The notes: a model not told the origin generated them from the sequence alone. Counted from the first letter of the stretch, positions 26,494-35,953 are shown. The stretch: 64,000 nucleotides of DNA from Anaerostipes rhamnosivorans (GCF_005280655.1 NZ_CP040058.1:1464001-1528000), one strand, 5' to 3'. Program-made: numbers and translations.

Positions 26494-26712
26494 ATGAATT
26501 TTGGTGCAAACATTCAGAGTTGGTTGACTAGTAATTTACAGCCTTTAGTGTTAGTTGGTATCTCTGTTATTGGTGTTTATCTACTTTTTAAAAGAGAGAT
26601 GACGAAACTTTTGGGGTTTGGCGTTGTTGCTCTTATTGCGGTAGGTTTAGTATTCAATACGGCGGGCGTAAAAACATTGTTATTAAATCTGTTTAAGAAA
26701 ATTATAGGATAG
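26494..26712 (+). CDS. TcpD-like membrane protein of the conjugation machine
   Basis: 72 residues with two membrane helices (LQPLVLVGISVIGVYLLF and LGFGVVALIAVGLVF) and a basic loop between. Matches the small TcpD family of Gram-positive conjugation operons. Follows mobT and precedes TcpE/VirB4, as in related elements. Confidence 0.8.
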   Translation: MNFGANIQSWLTSNLQPLVLVGISVIGVYLLFKREMTKLLGFGVVALIAVGLVFNTAGVKTLLLNLFKKIIG

Positions 26713-26727
26713 AGGGGGAAGTAAAAA

Positions 26728-26928
26728 ATGGATCAGGAATGTCGAATTTATCCTGAATGTAAGTCTATGGAGGAGTTGGCTTATCGAAAACTTATTATAG
26801 ATGGGGAATTAGGAGATATTCCGGATCCCATCCGAAAATACATAGATTATGCAGACTATGGAGATTTCTTGTACCGAACAGGAAATTATGAAGTAACAGA
26901 CTATGGAATCTGCGAATATAAAAGATAA
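26728..26928 (+). CDS. ArdA C-terminal-like small protein
   Basis: 66 residues, acidic. IPDPIRKYIDYADYGDFLYRTG...YGI resembles the C-terminal part of antirestriction protein ArdA (consensus around YIDYEAYGRD). ArdA mimics DNA and blocks type I restriction. In Tn916 ardA (orf18) sits at this place. Together with the next gene it looks like a split ArdA, in reverse domain order. Inference from motif only. Confidence 0.55.
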   Translation: MDQECRIYPECKSMEELAYRKLIIDGELGDIPDPIRKYIDYADYGDFLYRTGNYEVTDYGICEYKR

Positions 26929-27093
26929 GCCAAAACAAAAAAATGAGATTCCCCCTATGGGAGATGGGCATAGGGGGTAGGGGGTGAAGGAATGGTACAA
27001 AAGTAATTTATTTAAAATTTAATTGAGAAAGGAGGACGGAGTTGCGGCCGCATAGCTAGAGAAAAAATATGGAATAGAAAGAAAGGGGAAAAA

Positions 27094-27555
27094 GTGAGAG
27101 TTTGTTTAAAAAATAAAGAAAGTAAAGATGAAACAGGGACATGGTTTGTGATGCCTACGAATGTCACAGCAGTTGAATATATTTTAGGGAAAGGAAGTTA
27201 TGTAGTCGTAGATACAGAACTTCCTTTTTTCTTGGAAAAAGGGGAATATGATTTAGAGGAATTAAATCGTGCATGTGAACAAATAGAATCAATATCGGAT
27301 TTTATTCCGATAGAAGATATTGAAGAAATAAGGAAAAAGTGGTTCAGTAATATTTTTGAGTTGCTGAATCATGTTGATGAATTAGAATATTATCGATGTT
27401 GTAGGTCGATGTGGGATGTGGCAGAAAGGATGCTGGAAACTGAATTATCGGAAGCCCGGAGGAAGGACATTGACTTGGATGCTTATGCAACTGATCTGGA
27501 AGCAGAAAGAGATTTTCTGATTACAGAAACAAGTGTCATTGAAAGGAGAAAATAG
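27094..27555 (+). CDS. ArdA N-terminal-like protein
   Basis: 153 residues, very acidic. The region TGTWFVMPT...VVVDTELPFFLEKGEYDLEELNRACEQIES follows the pattern of ArdA domains 1-2 (GxWFxxP, then the ELPF and EINRLCE segments). GTG start with AAAGGGG. Position equals Tn916 orf18. Between this and the preceding gene lies a 165-bp gap holding a CCCCCTATG/CATAGGGGG hairpin (about 26952-26979). Confidence 0.6.
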   Translation: MRVCLKNKESKDETGTWFVMPTNVTAVEYILGKGSYVVVDTELPFFLEKGEYDLEELNRACEQIESISDFIPIEDIEEIRKKWFSNIFELLNHVDELEYYRCCRSMWDVAERMLETELSEARRKDIDLDAYATDLEAERDFLITETSVIERRK

Positions 27556-27945
27556 TTGAAAAAAGTAAAAAGTTTTACGAATATATGGAGTGTAGAAAAA
27601 GTTTTATATTCTATTAATGATTTTAAGCTTCCTTTTCCTGTTACATTTAGTCAAATGGCGTGGTTTGTGGCAATGTTTCTTTTCATTATTATGTTAGCGG
27701 ATGTGCCGCCATTCTCCATGATTCAAAATGTTTTGATTAAGTATATCTGTCTTCCTGTTGGGATAACGTGGTTCATGAGTCAAAAGGCTTTTGATGGGAA
27801 AAAACCATATCGTTTTATAAAATCGGTTTTTTCTTATTATCTACAGCCTAAAGTTACCTATGCGGGGAAAGCGGTCAAATTAAAAAAAGAAACTATGAAT
27901 GAATCAATTACATATGTAAGGAGTGATTTATATGTTCCCGATTAA
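27556..27945 (+). CDS. TcpE family conjugation membrane protein (Tn916 Orf17)
   Basis: 129 residues. Typical TcpE pattern: KSFTNIWSVEKVLYSINDFKLPFPVT, two membrane helices (about 30-75), then KAFDGKKPYRFIKSVFSYYL. TTG start with AAAGGAG. Overlaps the VirB4 gene by 14 bp. TcpE is thought to be part of the channel base beside VirB4. Confidence 0.88.
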   Translation: MKKVKSFTNIWSVEKVLYSINDFKLPFPVTFSQMAWFVAMFLFIIMLADVPPFSMIQNVLIKYICLPVGITWFMSQKAFDGKKPYRFIKSVFSYYLQPKVTYAGKAVKLKKETMNESITYVRSDLYVPD

Positions 27946-30376
27946 ATATATTGAAAACAATCTGATATGGAATCAAAGCGGTGAAGTCTATGCCTATTAT
28001 GAAATGATTCCATATAATTATTCTTTTCTTTCCTCGGAAGAAAAAGAACAGGTTCATAACAGGTTTCGTCAGTTGATTGCTCAGCAACGATCAGGAAATA
28101 TTCATGCGTTGCAGATCGCTACGGAATCAAGTATCCGGGCAACGCAGGAAAAATCAAAGGAATTAGTTACATCCGCATTATCGGATGTGGCAATGGAAAG
28201 AATTGATGCTCAGACGGATGCGCTTGTTGAAATGATTGGTGATAGCCAAGTGGCGTATCGCTATTTTTTTGGGTTTAAGTTGGTTTTAGATGATCAGGAA
28301 ATGAATTTGCAAAATTTCAAGGAGACTTTTAAGGAGACTATCCGAGATTTTATAGGCGAAGTAAATAGGAAAGTTATGGGTGATTTTCTGAGTATGAGCG
28401 ACAAAGAAATTCGCCGATATTCAAAAGCTGAAAAACTTTTGGAAAATAAGATTGGAAGGAGATTTCAGTTCCGAAAAGTTACCAAAAATGATATTGGATA
28501 TATTTTAGATCATCTTTATGGTCAGGTGTCGGTGCCATATGAAGAGTATGAATATTCTCTTCCGAAAGAAAAACTAAAAGGGGAAACGCTTGTAAAGAGG
28601 TATGATCTTCTACGTCCATCCCGATGTCTTATAGAAGAAAAACAACGGTCTATGAAGATTGTGGGAGAGAAACAGGAAACTTATGTTTCTTGCTTTACAA
28701 TTTCTAATATTGTTGGAGAGTTAGAATTTCCGGGATCGGAAATTTTTTATTATCAGCAACAGCAATTCAATTTTCCGGTTGATACTTCTATGAATATAGA
28801 AGTGATAGAAAATCGAAAAGCACTTACAAAAGTGAGAAATAAAAAGAAAGAGCTTAAGGATCTGGATGATCATGCCTATCAAAATGATAGTGAATCATCT
28901 GAGACAGTAGTAGAAGCTTTGGAGGATGTTACCGAACTGGAAACGGATTTGAATCAGACAAAAGATTCTATGTACAAGATTAGCTACGTGATCCGTGTTT
29001 GTGCAGACAGCGAAGACGAACTCAAAATGAGATGTGATGAAATTAGGGATTTTTACGATGATCTGGAAATCAAACTTGTTCGTCCGTTTGGCGATATGCG
29101 AGGCTTGTTTGAAGAATTTATTCCAGCAAGCAAACGTTTTGAGGACGACTATATTCAGTATGTCACTTCTGATTTTATCGCAAGTCTTGGGTTTGGTGCA
29201 ACGCAACAGCTTGGAGAAGATCATGGAATCTACATTGGGTACAATGTGGATACCGGAAAAAATGTCTATATTCAGCCAGCTCTTGCGGCACAGGGAGTAA
29301 AAGGTTCGGTAACGAATGCATTGGCTATGGCGTTTTTAGGTTCTTTAGGGGGTGGTAAATCGCTCTCTGCTAATATGATTATGTACTACGCCGCATTGTT
29401 TGGTGCTAAGGTTCTTATTCTGGATCCAAAATCCGAGCGTGGAGGATGGATAGAAAATCTTCCGGAAATCAGGGATCAGCTAAATATTGTAAATTTAACA
29501 TCAGAGCAAAAAAATCGCGGACTGTTAGATCCTTATATTATTTATGAGGATCGAGAGGAAGCAAAGAATCTTGTGGTGGATATTCTCACTTATTTAACAG
29601 GAATTTCCAACAAAGATCCTGAGAAATTTCCGATTTTGATGTCCGCTATCCGGGAAGTCACGGACAGTGAAAGACCAGGGCTTTTAAGCGTCATTGACGT
29701 ATTAAAAAAACAAGGGACAAGAGAAGCGTCCTTGATTGCAACGCATATAGAAAGCTTTGCGGACTGTGCTTTAGGAATCCTTTTGTTTTCATCTGGAAAG
29801 GTAGAAGGGTCTATCAGTCTTGATAAACAGCTAAATGTTTTGCAGGTTGCTGATCTGATACTCCCGGAACCGGATAAAGAAGCAGATAGTTATACAATCA
29901 CGGAGGTCCTCAGTATTGCAATGATGATCGTCATTGCATCGTTTGCGTTAAACTTCATTCAAGAAGACCGCTCTGTCTTTAAGGCGGTGGGTTTAGATGA
30001 AGCGTGGAGTTTCTTGCAGGTAACACAGGGAAAAGCACTTAGTAATAAACTCGTCCGTGCAGGACGTGCGATGAACGCAGGTGTTTATTTCATCACTCAG
30101 AATGTGGATGACCTTTTGGATGAAAAAATGAAAAATAACATTGGAATCAAGTTTGCGTTCAGAAGCACAGACTTGACAGAGATCAAAAAAACATTGGAAT
30201 TTTTTGGACTTGATCCAGAAGATAAAGGAAATCAGGAACGACTTCGGAACTTGGAGAATGGTCAGGCATTAATGCAGGATTTATATGGACATATTGGAGT
30301 CATTCAATTTCATCCGGTCTTTGCAGATTTGTTCCATGCGTTTGATACTCGTCCGCCAGTGGAAAAGGGGGCATGA
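27932..30376 (+). CDS. VirB4-like conjugation ATPase (Tn916 Orf16)
   Basis: 814 residues. Powers substrate passage through the type IV secretion channel. N-terminal domain (about 1-450), then the motor: Walker A GSLGGGKSLSANM (about 469), LILDPKSERGGW, Walker B VGLDEAWSFL and AGVYFITQNVDDLLDE. The ATG at 27932 has AAGGAG 10 bases upstream; a GTG 9 bases earlier sits on the ribosome site. Length matches the family. Confidence 0.96.
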   Translation: MFPIKYIENNLIWNQSGEVYAYYEMIPYNYSFLSSEEKEQVHNRFRQLIAQQRSGNIHALQIATESSIRATQEKSKELVTSALSDVAMERIDAQTDALVEMIGDSQVAYRYFFGFKLVLDDQEMNLQNFKETFKETIRDFIGEVNRKVMGDFLSMSDKEIRRYSKAEKLLENKIGRRFQFRKVTKNDIGYILDHLYGQVSVPYEEYEYSLPKEKLKGETLVKRYDLLRPSRCLIEEKQRSMKIVGEKQETYVSCFTISNIVGELEFPGSEIFYYQQQQFNFPVDTSMNIEVIENRKALTKVRNKKKELKDLDDHAYQNDSESSETVVEALEDVTELETDLNQTKDSMYKISYVIRVCADSEDELKMRCDEIRDFYDDLEIKLVRPFGDMRGLFEEFIPASKRFEDDYIQYVTSDFIASLGFGATQQLGEDHGIYIGYNVDTGKNVYIQPALAAQGVKGSVTNALAMAFLGSLGGGKSLSANMIMYYAALFGAKVLILDPKSERGGWIENLPEIRDQLNIVNLTSEQKNRGLLDPYIIYEDREEAKNLVVDILTYLTGISNKDPEKFPILMSAIREVTDSERPGLLSVIDVLKKQGTREASLIATHIESFADCALGILLFSSGKVEGSISLDKQLNVLQVADLILPEPDKEADSYTITEVLSIAMMIVIASFALNFIQEDRSVFKAVGLDEAWSFLQVTQGKALSNKLVRAGRAMNAGVYFITQNVDDLLDEKMKNNIGIKFAFRSTDLTEIKKTLEFFGLDPEDKGNQERLRNLENGQALMQDLYGHIGVIQFHPVFADLFHAFDTRPPVEKGA

Positions 30377-30379
30377 TAA

Positions 30380-32446
30380 GTGAAGAAAAAGAAGGTATTG
30401 AAAATCCTTGGAATTATCATTGCTGTTGCAATTGGTATTGTGATTGCTTTGGCATGTTTGGGCAATGTTGCCCAGGCGGCTGGACTGGTTGATTCTACGA
30501 TTGATAAAAACCATGCGTATTCTCGTTATGGACTTGATAATTACCAGCTTGATTTCTATGTAGATACGGGATGGGATTGGCTTCCTTGGAACTGGGGAGA
30601 CGGGATTGGAAAAAGTGTCATGTACGGCGTGTACATGATTACAAACTTTATTTGGCGTTTGAGTTTATATATCTCGAATGCTACGGGATACCTCGTTTCC
30701 GAAGCGTTTAAATTAGATTTTATTACCAAAATGGCTGAGACGGTTGGAAAAAATATTCAGACACTTGCGGGGGTTACAAAGAAAGGAATTTCTACCGATG
30801 GTTTTTATGCTGGATTTTTATTGTTCTTTATTGTGATTGTGGGTGCTTATGTGATTTATACAGGGCTTTTAAAGAGAGAAACAACAAAGGCGGTTCATGC
30901 AGTGGTCAATTTTGTTGTTGTGTTTTTAGTGTCTGCGTCATTTATTGCTTATGCCCCTGATCTTATCAAAAAGGTGAATGGTTTTTCTACGGACATAAGC
31001 AGTGCGGCATTAAGTTTAGGAACGAAAATCACAATACCGGATAGTTCTGTAAAAGGAACGGACAGTGTGGATCTTATCCGGGATAACTTATTTTCGATCC
31101 AAGTCCGACAGCCGTGGCTGATCCTTCAGTATGGTTCCACGGATGTAAAAAAGTTAGGAAAAGACCGGGTGAAAGAACTGGAATCAACCAGTCCAAACAA
31201 AAATGACGGAGAAGACCGGGAGAAGGTTGTAAAAAAAGAGATTGAGGAAAAGAAAAATAATAATTTAACAACAACGCAAGTAGGGAATCGGCTGGGAACT
31301 GTGGTATTTTTGTTTTTGTTTAATATCGGAGTTTCTTTTTTTGTAGCTTTATTTGCCGGAATGATGATTCTTTCTCAAGTTTTGTTCATCATTTTTGCAA
31401 TGTTTTTACCGATCAGTGCTCTTTTGTCTATGATCCCTGGATATGAGGGAACTGTCCGAAGAGGTGTTGAAAAGTTGTTTAATACGATTATGAGCCGGGC
31501 CGGGATCACGTTAATCATTACGGTTGCATTTAGTATTTCCACGATGTTTTATTCGGTATCGAAAAGCTATCCATTTTTTATGACAGCATTTTTACAGGTT
31601 CTTACCTATGCAGGTATCTATACGAAACTACCTGATATTCTGGGCATGTTTAAGCTGGAAAACGATGGACAACAGACAGGAGGAAGAATTTTCAGGAAGC
31701 CACAAATGTTTTTGCGGCGGCAGACACGACGTATGGAACGCAGGCTTAGAAATGTTGTTACCGCAGGTGCGGCTGGAGCCGTAGGAGGTGCTGTTGGAGC
31801 CAGCCTGAGCAGACAGGAAACAGGAGGAAAACGAGATAATGTAGGGGCACGGACTGGACAAAAAATAGGTGCTGTCTTAGATACGCCGCAAAAAGTTGTT
31901 GATAAAGCAAAAATGGCAGGAGAGAAGATCAAAAGTGTTCCTACACAAGCCAAATATGCGGTTTATAGCAATGTAGAGAACTTGAAAGAAGGTATAAAAG
32001 AAGAGCCGAAAGAACGTAAAGAAAAAAGGGAAGAAAAACTTCAAAACCATCGTAAAACGGTTGGAGAAAAGCGCCGGGAAATGGAACAGAAGAAACAAAA
32101 CCGGAAAGAAGAGCCACAGAGAGAACAAGTCCATAAACGCCCGGTAACGTCTTCGGAGCAGATGCAAAGTAAGAATCGGAATCGGGGAAATGTCCCTGTA
32201 GGAGAAAAAAACTCTTCTCAGGATTCTGTAATGAAAAATGAACAGAGAAGACAAAATGTTTCAAACGATACTTCTACGGGCAGAGGAACTTCTTTTGTAG
32301 AAAAAGAAAGAAGTAGAGAACGTGCTTCTGGTAACTTTGCATCAAAAGAATTGAATAAGGAACGTTCTTCTATTAATACGGGGCATCAGGATAAAACAAG
32401 TCAGCCGATGCCAAGAAGACAGAATAGAGGGAGGAATAAGCAATGA
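30380..32446 (+). CDS. VirB6-like polytopic channel protein (Tn916 Orf15)
   Basis: 688 residues. Signal-anchor at the start, about six to seven membrane segments up to residue 435, with a long outside loop (about 200-300), then a hydrophilic tail of about 230 residues rich in Lys, Arg, Gln and Glu (MERRLRNVVTAGAAGAVGGAV, then many KEERKEKREE-like runs). GTG start 3 bp after the VirB4 stop. The 3' end overlaps the hydrolase gene by 4 bp. Confidence 0.9.
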   Translation: MKKKKVLKILGIIIAVAIGIVIALACLGNVAQAAGLVDSTIDKNHAYSRYGLDNYQLDFYVDTGWDWLPWNWGDGIGKSVMYGVYMITNFIWRLSLYISNATGYLVSEAFKLDFITKMAETVGKNIQTLAGVTKKGISTDGFYAGFLLFFIVIVGAYVIYTGLLKRETTKAVHAVVNFVVVFLVSASFIAYAPDLIKKVNGFSTDISSAALSLGTKITIPDSSVKGTDSVDLIRDNLFSIQVRQPWLILQYGSTDVKKLGKDRVKELESTSPNKNDGEDREKVVKKEIEEKKNNNLTTTQVGNRLGTVVFLFLFNIGVSFFVALFAGMMILSQVLFIIFAMFLPISALLSMIPGYEGTVRRGVEKLFNTIMSRAGITLIITVAFSISTMFYSVSKSYPFFMTAFLQVLTYAGIYTKLPDILGMFKLENDGQQTGGRIFRKPQMFLRRQTRRMERRLRNVVTAGAAGAVGGAVGASLSRQETGGKRDNVGARTGQKIGAVLDTPQKVVDKAKMAGEKIKSVPTQAKYAVYSNVENLKEGIKEEPKERKEKREEKLQNHRKTVGEKRREMEQKKQNRKEEPQREQVHKRPVTSSEQMQSKNRNRGNVPVGEKNSSQDSVMKNEQRRQNVSNDTSTGRGTSFVEKERSRERASGNFASKELNKERSSINTGHQDKTSQPMPRRQNRGRNKQ

Positions 32447-33612
32447 AAAAACTTGGAAAAGTTGCTGGTGCTACTCTTCCTTTTTTTGCGCTTGTTTTAT
32501 TCATGTGTGTGCTGGTTGCAGATGATGATGATGATTCTGGTTCTTCCAGTAACTTTGGGGCAATCGGGATTTCACAGGAAGTTGAAGCCCGCCGTCCTAT
32601 GGTCCAAAAATATTGTGACAAGTATAAAATATCTGAATATTGCGATCTTGCACTTGCACTTATGATGGCAGAGAGTGGAGGAAGAGAACCAGACCCGATG
32701 CAGGCCGCAGAAGGAGCCTATGGTCTGTATTGTTTGGTAACAAAAAATAAAAGCGGCGGCCATGTTCAAGGGCCAAACGGAATTCCGACAGGCCATGCGG
32801 AGTGTTCGATTAACGCCGGGGTACAGGAATTAAGGGATGCCCTAAAAAAAGCGGATGTGGATTCTCCTACGGATATCGATCATATCAAAGTAGCGATTCA
32901 GGGATACAATTACGGTATGGATCGCTGGATTGCATGGATTAAGAAGCATGGTGGGATTTACACTCTTGCACTTTCAGAACAGTATAGCCGGGAGTGTATG
33001 CCCGCCGGGGCGAAAGGAACCCCGAACCATGCGGAAAAAGTCATGCGGTATTATTCCACCAGCACTGGAGATTCTTCCGCAGAGGTTGGGACGCTGGAAG
33101 GGAACTGTGGTCTTAAGGTTGTGTACTATAATCAAGGAGATGCCGCATGGTGGAAACTTCCATATGGTACTGGAACAATTAAAAGTGGCGGCTGTGGGCC
33201 AACGTCAATGGCAATCTGTATTTCCACGCTAACCGGAAAAAAAGTAAATCCACGGCAGACATGTGCTTGGTCGGAGAAACATGGATACTGTCAGGGAAAC
33301 GCAACGATGCATGCTATAGTTCCGGCACTTTCAAAGGAATATCACCTAAAGTGTAAGGCAGTGAAAAAAAATAAAAAGCAGGTGATCAATGCTTTAAAAA
33401 CGGGGAAATTAGTTGTGGCTCTTATGGGGCCAGGACATTTCACAAATAATGGGCACTTTATTGTGTTAACGGGAATAAAAGATGGAAAAATCACAGTAGC
33501 AGATTGTGGATCAAGAAAAAGAACGCAACAGACATGGAGCCTTGATCTTATCGCCAGTGAAGCCAAATCTGATGCCAGTGCCGGTGGGCCATTTTGGATA
33601 ATTTCAAAATAA
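32443..33612 (+). CDS. Two-domain cell-wall hydrolase (lysozyme-like plus C39-like peptidase), Tn916 Orf14 position
   Basis: 389 residues. Signal anchor (about 1-27). Domain 1 (about 45-200) is lysozyme-like: LALALMMAESGGREPDPMQAAEG has the catalytic Glu, as in CwlT. Domain 2 (about 220-389) is C39-like: GGCGPTSMAICISTLTG with the catalytic Cys and GHFIVLTGIKDGKITVADC with the His. Tn916 and ICEBs1 carry NlpC/P60 in place of domain 2. It opens the wall for the conjugation channel. Overlap of 4 bp with the previous gene. Confidence 0.88.
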   Translation: MKKLGKVAGATLPFFALVLFMCVLVADDDDDSGSSSNFGAIGISQEVEARRPMVQKYCDKYKISEYCDLALALMMAESGGREPDPMQAAEGAYGLYCLVTKNKSGGHVQGPNGIPTGHAECSINAGVQELRDALKKADVDSPTDIDHIKVAIQGYNYGMDRWIAWIKKHGGIYTLALSEQYSRECMPAGAKGTPNHAEKVMRYYSTSTGDSSAEVGTLEGNCGLKVVYYNQGDAAWWKLPYGTGTIKSGGCGPTSMAICISTLTGKKVNPRQTCAWSEKHGYCQGNATMHAIVPALSKEYHLKCKAVKKNKKQVINALKTGKLVVALMGPGHFTNNGHFIVLTGIKDGKITVADCGSRKRTQQTWSLDLIASEAKSDASAGGPFWIISK

Positions 33613-33630
33613 AAGAAAGGAAATGTGTAA

Positions 33631-33882
33631 ATGAAAAAAATAGGAATAGGGATTGTGGTTTTGGTGGTATGTGTGTTTGTTGCCTGTACGATATGGAAAC
33701 CAAGAGAAGAAAAAAAGACAAAGGCAACGACTGAAATAGCAACAGAGGATGAAACTATGACGGAAGCACCTGTAGAGACAACTACAGAGGAAGAATATAC
33801 CGAAGCACCGCATGACACTTCGGATTGGGAGGTACATAAACCAGCAGATACCAGCCCCGATACCGGAGCACCGATTGAATAG
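33631..33882 (+). CDS. Small Thr/Glu-rich secreted or lipoprotein
   Basis: 83 residues. Hydrophobic start (IGIGIVVLVVCVFVAC, possible lipobox ending in Cys at about 20), then a basic patch and a tail of repeated Thr-Glu-Ala-Pro (TEIATEDETMTEAPVETTTEE). Likely anchored at the membrane surface next to the channel. No family recognised. Confidence 0.72.
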   Translation: MKKIGIGIVVLVVCVFVACTIWKPREEKKTKATTEIATEDETMTEAPVETTTEEEYTEAPHDTSDWEVHKPADTSPDTGAPIE

Positions 33883-33895
33883 GAAAGGAGCTTAT

Positions 33896-34807
33896 ATGAA
33901 AGGCATAAAAAAGCAAAAAAAAGAAAAAAAGCAGAAACCGGAAAAAGTCCGGGTAATGAAAGTTGGGGTCCACAGAAAATCAGTAATTTTTCTGTGGATT
34001 CTTTTGATTTGTAGTGTCGCTTTTGGAATCTACAAGAATTTTACTGCGATTGACATGCATACGGTGCATGAGAGGAAAGTAGAAAAAGAAAAACTAGTGG
34101 ACACAAACGGGATAGAAAACTTTGTTCGAAACTTTGCAGAAGCGTATTATACGTGGAGTGCCGGAGACAGCGGCGTAGGTGATCGTTCGGAAAAGGCAGG
34201 AAAGTTCTTGACAGAAGAACTTCAGACCTTGAATGCGGATGTGTTAGGACAAAAAGTTTCTACGTCTTCCAGTGTGAAAGACGTGGAAATTTGGTCTGTT
34301 TCGCCGTCCGAAAAGGACAATGAGTACAAAGTGATTTTCTCTTTAAAACAGGAGATCAAAGAGGGAAGTAAACAAAAGGAAGTATCTTCTGTATATCGTG
34401 TGGTCGTGCATGTAGATACAAGTGGAAATCTGGTCATTGTTCAAAATCCAACGATCAGCAGTGTGCCGGAGAAAAGCGGCTATCAGCCGGAAATTGCGGA
34501 GGTAGATGGATCAGTCGATTCCAAAACTTCACAAGAGGTAACAGATTTCCTTAAAACATTCTTCAAACTGTATCCACAAGCACAGGCAAAAGAACTCAGC
34601 TACTATGTCAAAGGGGATGTTTTAAAACCTGTGAATAAGGAAAGTTATTCCTTTATGGAACTTTTAAATCCGGTGATACAGAAAGACGGAGAGAAGATCA
34701 AAGTTTCTGTGGCGGTCAAATATCTGGATCAGGAGACAAAGGCAGTACAGATCAGTCAGTTTAACTTGAAGCTTCAAAAGGATGGGAACTGGATGATTGT
34801 AAGGTGA
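33896..34807 (+). CDS. TcpC-like conjugal transfer protein (Tn916 Orf13, VirB8-like)
   Basis: 303 residues. Very basic cytoplasmic start, one membrane helix (SVIFLWILLICSVAFGIY, about 27-44), then two NTF2-like outside domains (about 70-175 and 195-303), as in TcpC of pCW3 and Orf13. The start at 33896 follows AAAGGAG; an in-frame upstream start lies inside the preceding gene. Last gene of the canonical transfer core. Confidence 0.9.
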   Translation: MKGIKKQKKEKKQKPEKVRVMKVGVHRKSVIFLWILLICSVAFGIYKNFTAIDMHTVHERKVEKEKLVDTNGIENFVRNFAEAYYTWSAGDSGVGDRSEKAGKFLTEELQTLNADVLGQKVSTSSSVKDVEIWSVSPSEKDNEYKVIFSLKQEIKEGSKQKEVSSVYRVVVHVDTSGNLVIVQNPTISSVPEKSGYQPEIAEVDGSVDSKTSQEVTDFLKTFFKLYPQAQAKELSYYVKGDVLKPVNKESYSFMELLNPVIQKDGEKIKVSVAVKYLDQETKAVQISQFNLKLQKDGNWMIVR

Positions 34808-34809
34808 GG

Positions 34810-34995
34810 TTAAGATTCTCGCCGATAGAAGTAAACAATGACCACAAGCAAAAGAAATAGGAGATAGCCTCCTAGTAATGATGTTAGGAGGTGCTCCCAC
34901 TTTTCTTTGTAATAAGTAGTTTTAAGAGAGATGAACAGGAAAGAAGCAGAAGTAAAATTGAAAATGAATTTTTTTAAAAAAGAAAGAAGATTCAT
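34810..34995 (-). CDS. Possible small membrane peptide, minus strand
   Basis: 61 codons on the minus strand with AGGAG 9 bases before the ATG. The C-terminal half is strongly hydrophobic (LLGGYLLFLLLVVIVYFYRR), reminiscent of type I toxin peptides, and the CCTCCTA/TAGGAGG hairpin (34870-34893) lies inside the frame. It is the only content of the 200-bp gap between the transfer core and the next gene. It may be spurious. Confidence 0.35.
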   Translation of the reverse strand: MNLLSFLKKFIFNFTSASFLFISLKTTYYKEKWEHLLTSLLGGYLLFLLLVVIVYFYRRES

Positions 34996-35011
34996 GGAAA
35001 GGAACTCCTAA

Positions 35012-35386
35012 ATGGACTTTATTTATTTTGTTTTAGGTTTTTTTTTGATGCCGGCTGTGTTATATGCACTTAATAAATGTTATGGACCGCAGAAATATCA
35101 GGTGCAAATTTATTTTGAACATTTTGAATCAGTAGAAGTTGTATTATCTTCTGAAAAGTTATACGAAAATTCTTATCCTAGTATAACAGAACTTCTGAAA
35201 AATGAAAATATGATCCATGGGGATTATTTCGTTTACAAAAAAGAAGAGGAATGGATTGAAATTCCTATGAGGGAGGTGACACAAATAAAAATGAAAAAAA
35301 TAGGTGGAAAGGTAACAAAAGAAAGTGATTGTAGTTTCACAGAAAAAGCAAAGATACTATTTAGAAAAATTTGGACAAAGAAATAA
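35012..35386 (+). CDS. Single-pass membrane protein, unknown
   Basis: 124 residues. N-terminal helix (IYFVLGFFLMPAVLYAL), then a soluble basic domain. The ribosome site is AAGGAACTCC. Starts a run of small genes between the transfer core and the pilus module. No family recognised. Confidence 0.72.
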   Translation: MDFIYFVLGFFLMPAVLYALNKCYGPQKYQVQIYFEHFESVEVVLSSEKLYENSYPSITELLKNENMIHGDYFVYKKEEEWIEIPMREVTQIKMKKIGGKVTKESDCSFTEKAKILFRKIWTKK

Positions 35387-35396
35387 GAAGATTTGT

Positions 35397-35525
35397 TTGA
35401 ATTTTTTAAATCGTTGGATTTGTGTCGGAAAGTATCGAAGCATTATGAGGACTACACAAGTCATGAGTGAACTTTATGATGCTTTTGTTTCCGGGGAAAT
35501 AGAATTTTATATGCCGGAGGAATGA
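35397..35525 (+). CDS. Possible small protein (TTG start)
   Basis: 42 codons ending RTTQVMSELYDAFVSGEIEFYMPEE. It begins with TTG and has no convincing ribosome site, but its composition looks protein-like and the next gene starts 4 bp after its stop. Weak call. Confidence 0.3.
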   Translation: MNFLNRWICVGKYRSIMRTTQVMSELYDAFVSGEIEFYMPEE

Positions 35526-35529
35526 AGGA

Positions 35530-35757
35530 ATGAATATGGTTGAGGGAGATTTGATCGAATTTGCAAAAGAAGTTATGAAGATGCATCAAAAAGCACTTGG
35601 AGGTCGCTGGGAGGAAGGAGCGATTCACAGTGCTTTTTGTGATTCTAATGGAGATTTTTGTATTCAATATCAAAGCGGGAATATTTATCACTATGAAGTC
35701 ACTCCCTATTTTGAGGCTGAGACAGACAAGGAGTTTTTAGACCTGGAGTGGTGGTAG
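35530..35757 (+). CDS. Small soluble protein, unknown
   Basis: 75 residues. LIEFAKEVMKMHQKALGGRWEEGAIHSAF, ending LDLEWW. Ribosome site GGAGGAATGAAGG. No family recognised; such genes are common in Clostridia mobile elements. Confidence 0.65.
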   Translation: MNMVEGDLIEFAKEVMKMHQKALGGRWEEGAIHSAFCDSNGDFCIQYQSGNIYHYEVTPYFEAETDKEFLDLEWW

Positions 35758-35784
35758 AAAGGAGATTGTTTAAAAGAGGTAATC

Positions 35785-35946
35785 ATGATTAGATGGGATA
35801 AACGAATGAGGGAAAAAGTAGCCGGAAAATGTTGTCCGGTCTGTGGAAAAGCAGTAGATGAAACAACACAAGGTTTGGAATACATACGAACAAGACAGCG
35901 AAAAGATGTTTTTATTCACAAGGATTGTATCAAAAAATGGAGGTGA
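35785..35946 (+). CDS. Small zinc-finger-like protein
   Basis: 53 residues. CCPVCGK (residues 16-22) and HKDCIKKW (45-52) give a CxxC...HxxC metal-binding pattern. GAGGT lies before the ATG. Ends in TGGAGGTGA, which provides the ribosome site for the next gene. Confidence 0.6.
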   Translation: MIRWDKRMREKVAGKCCPVCGKAVDETTQGLEYIRTRQRKDVFIHKDCIKKWR

Positions 35947-35953
35947 AAAAAAA

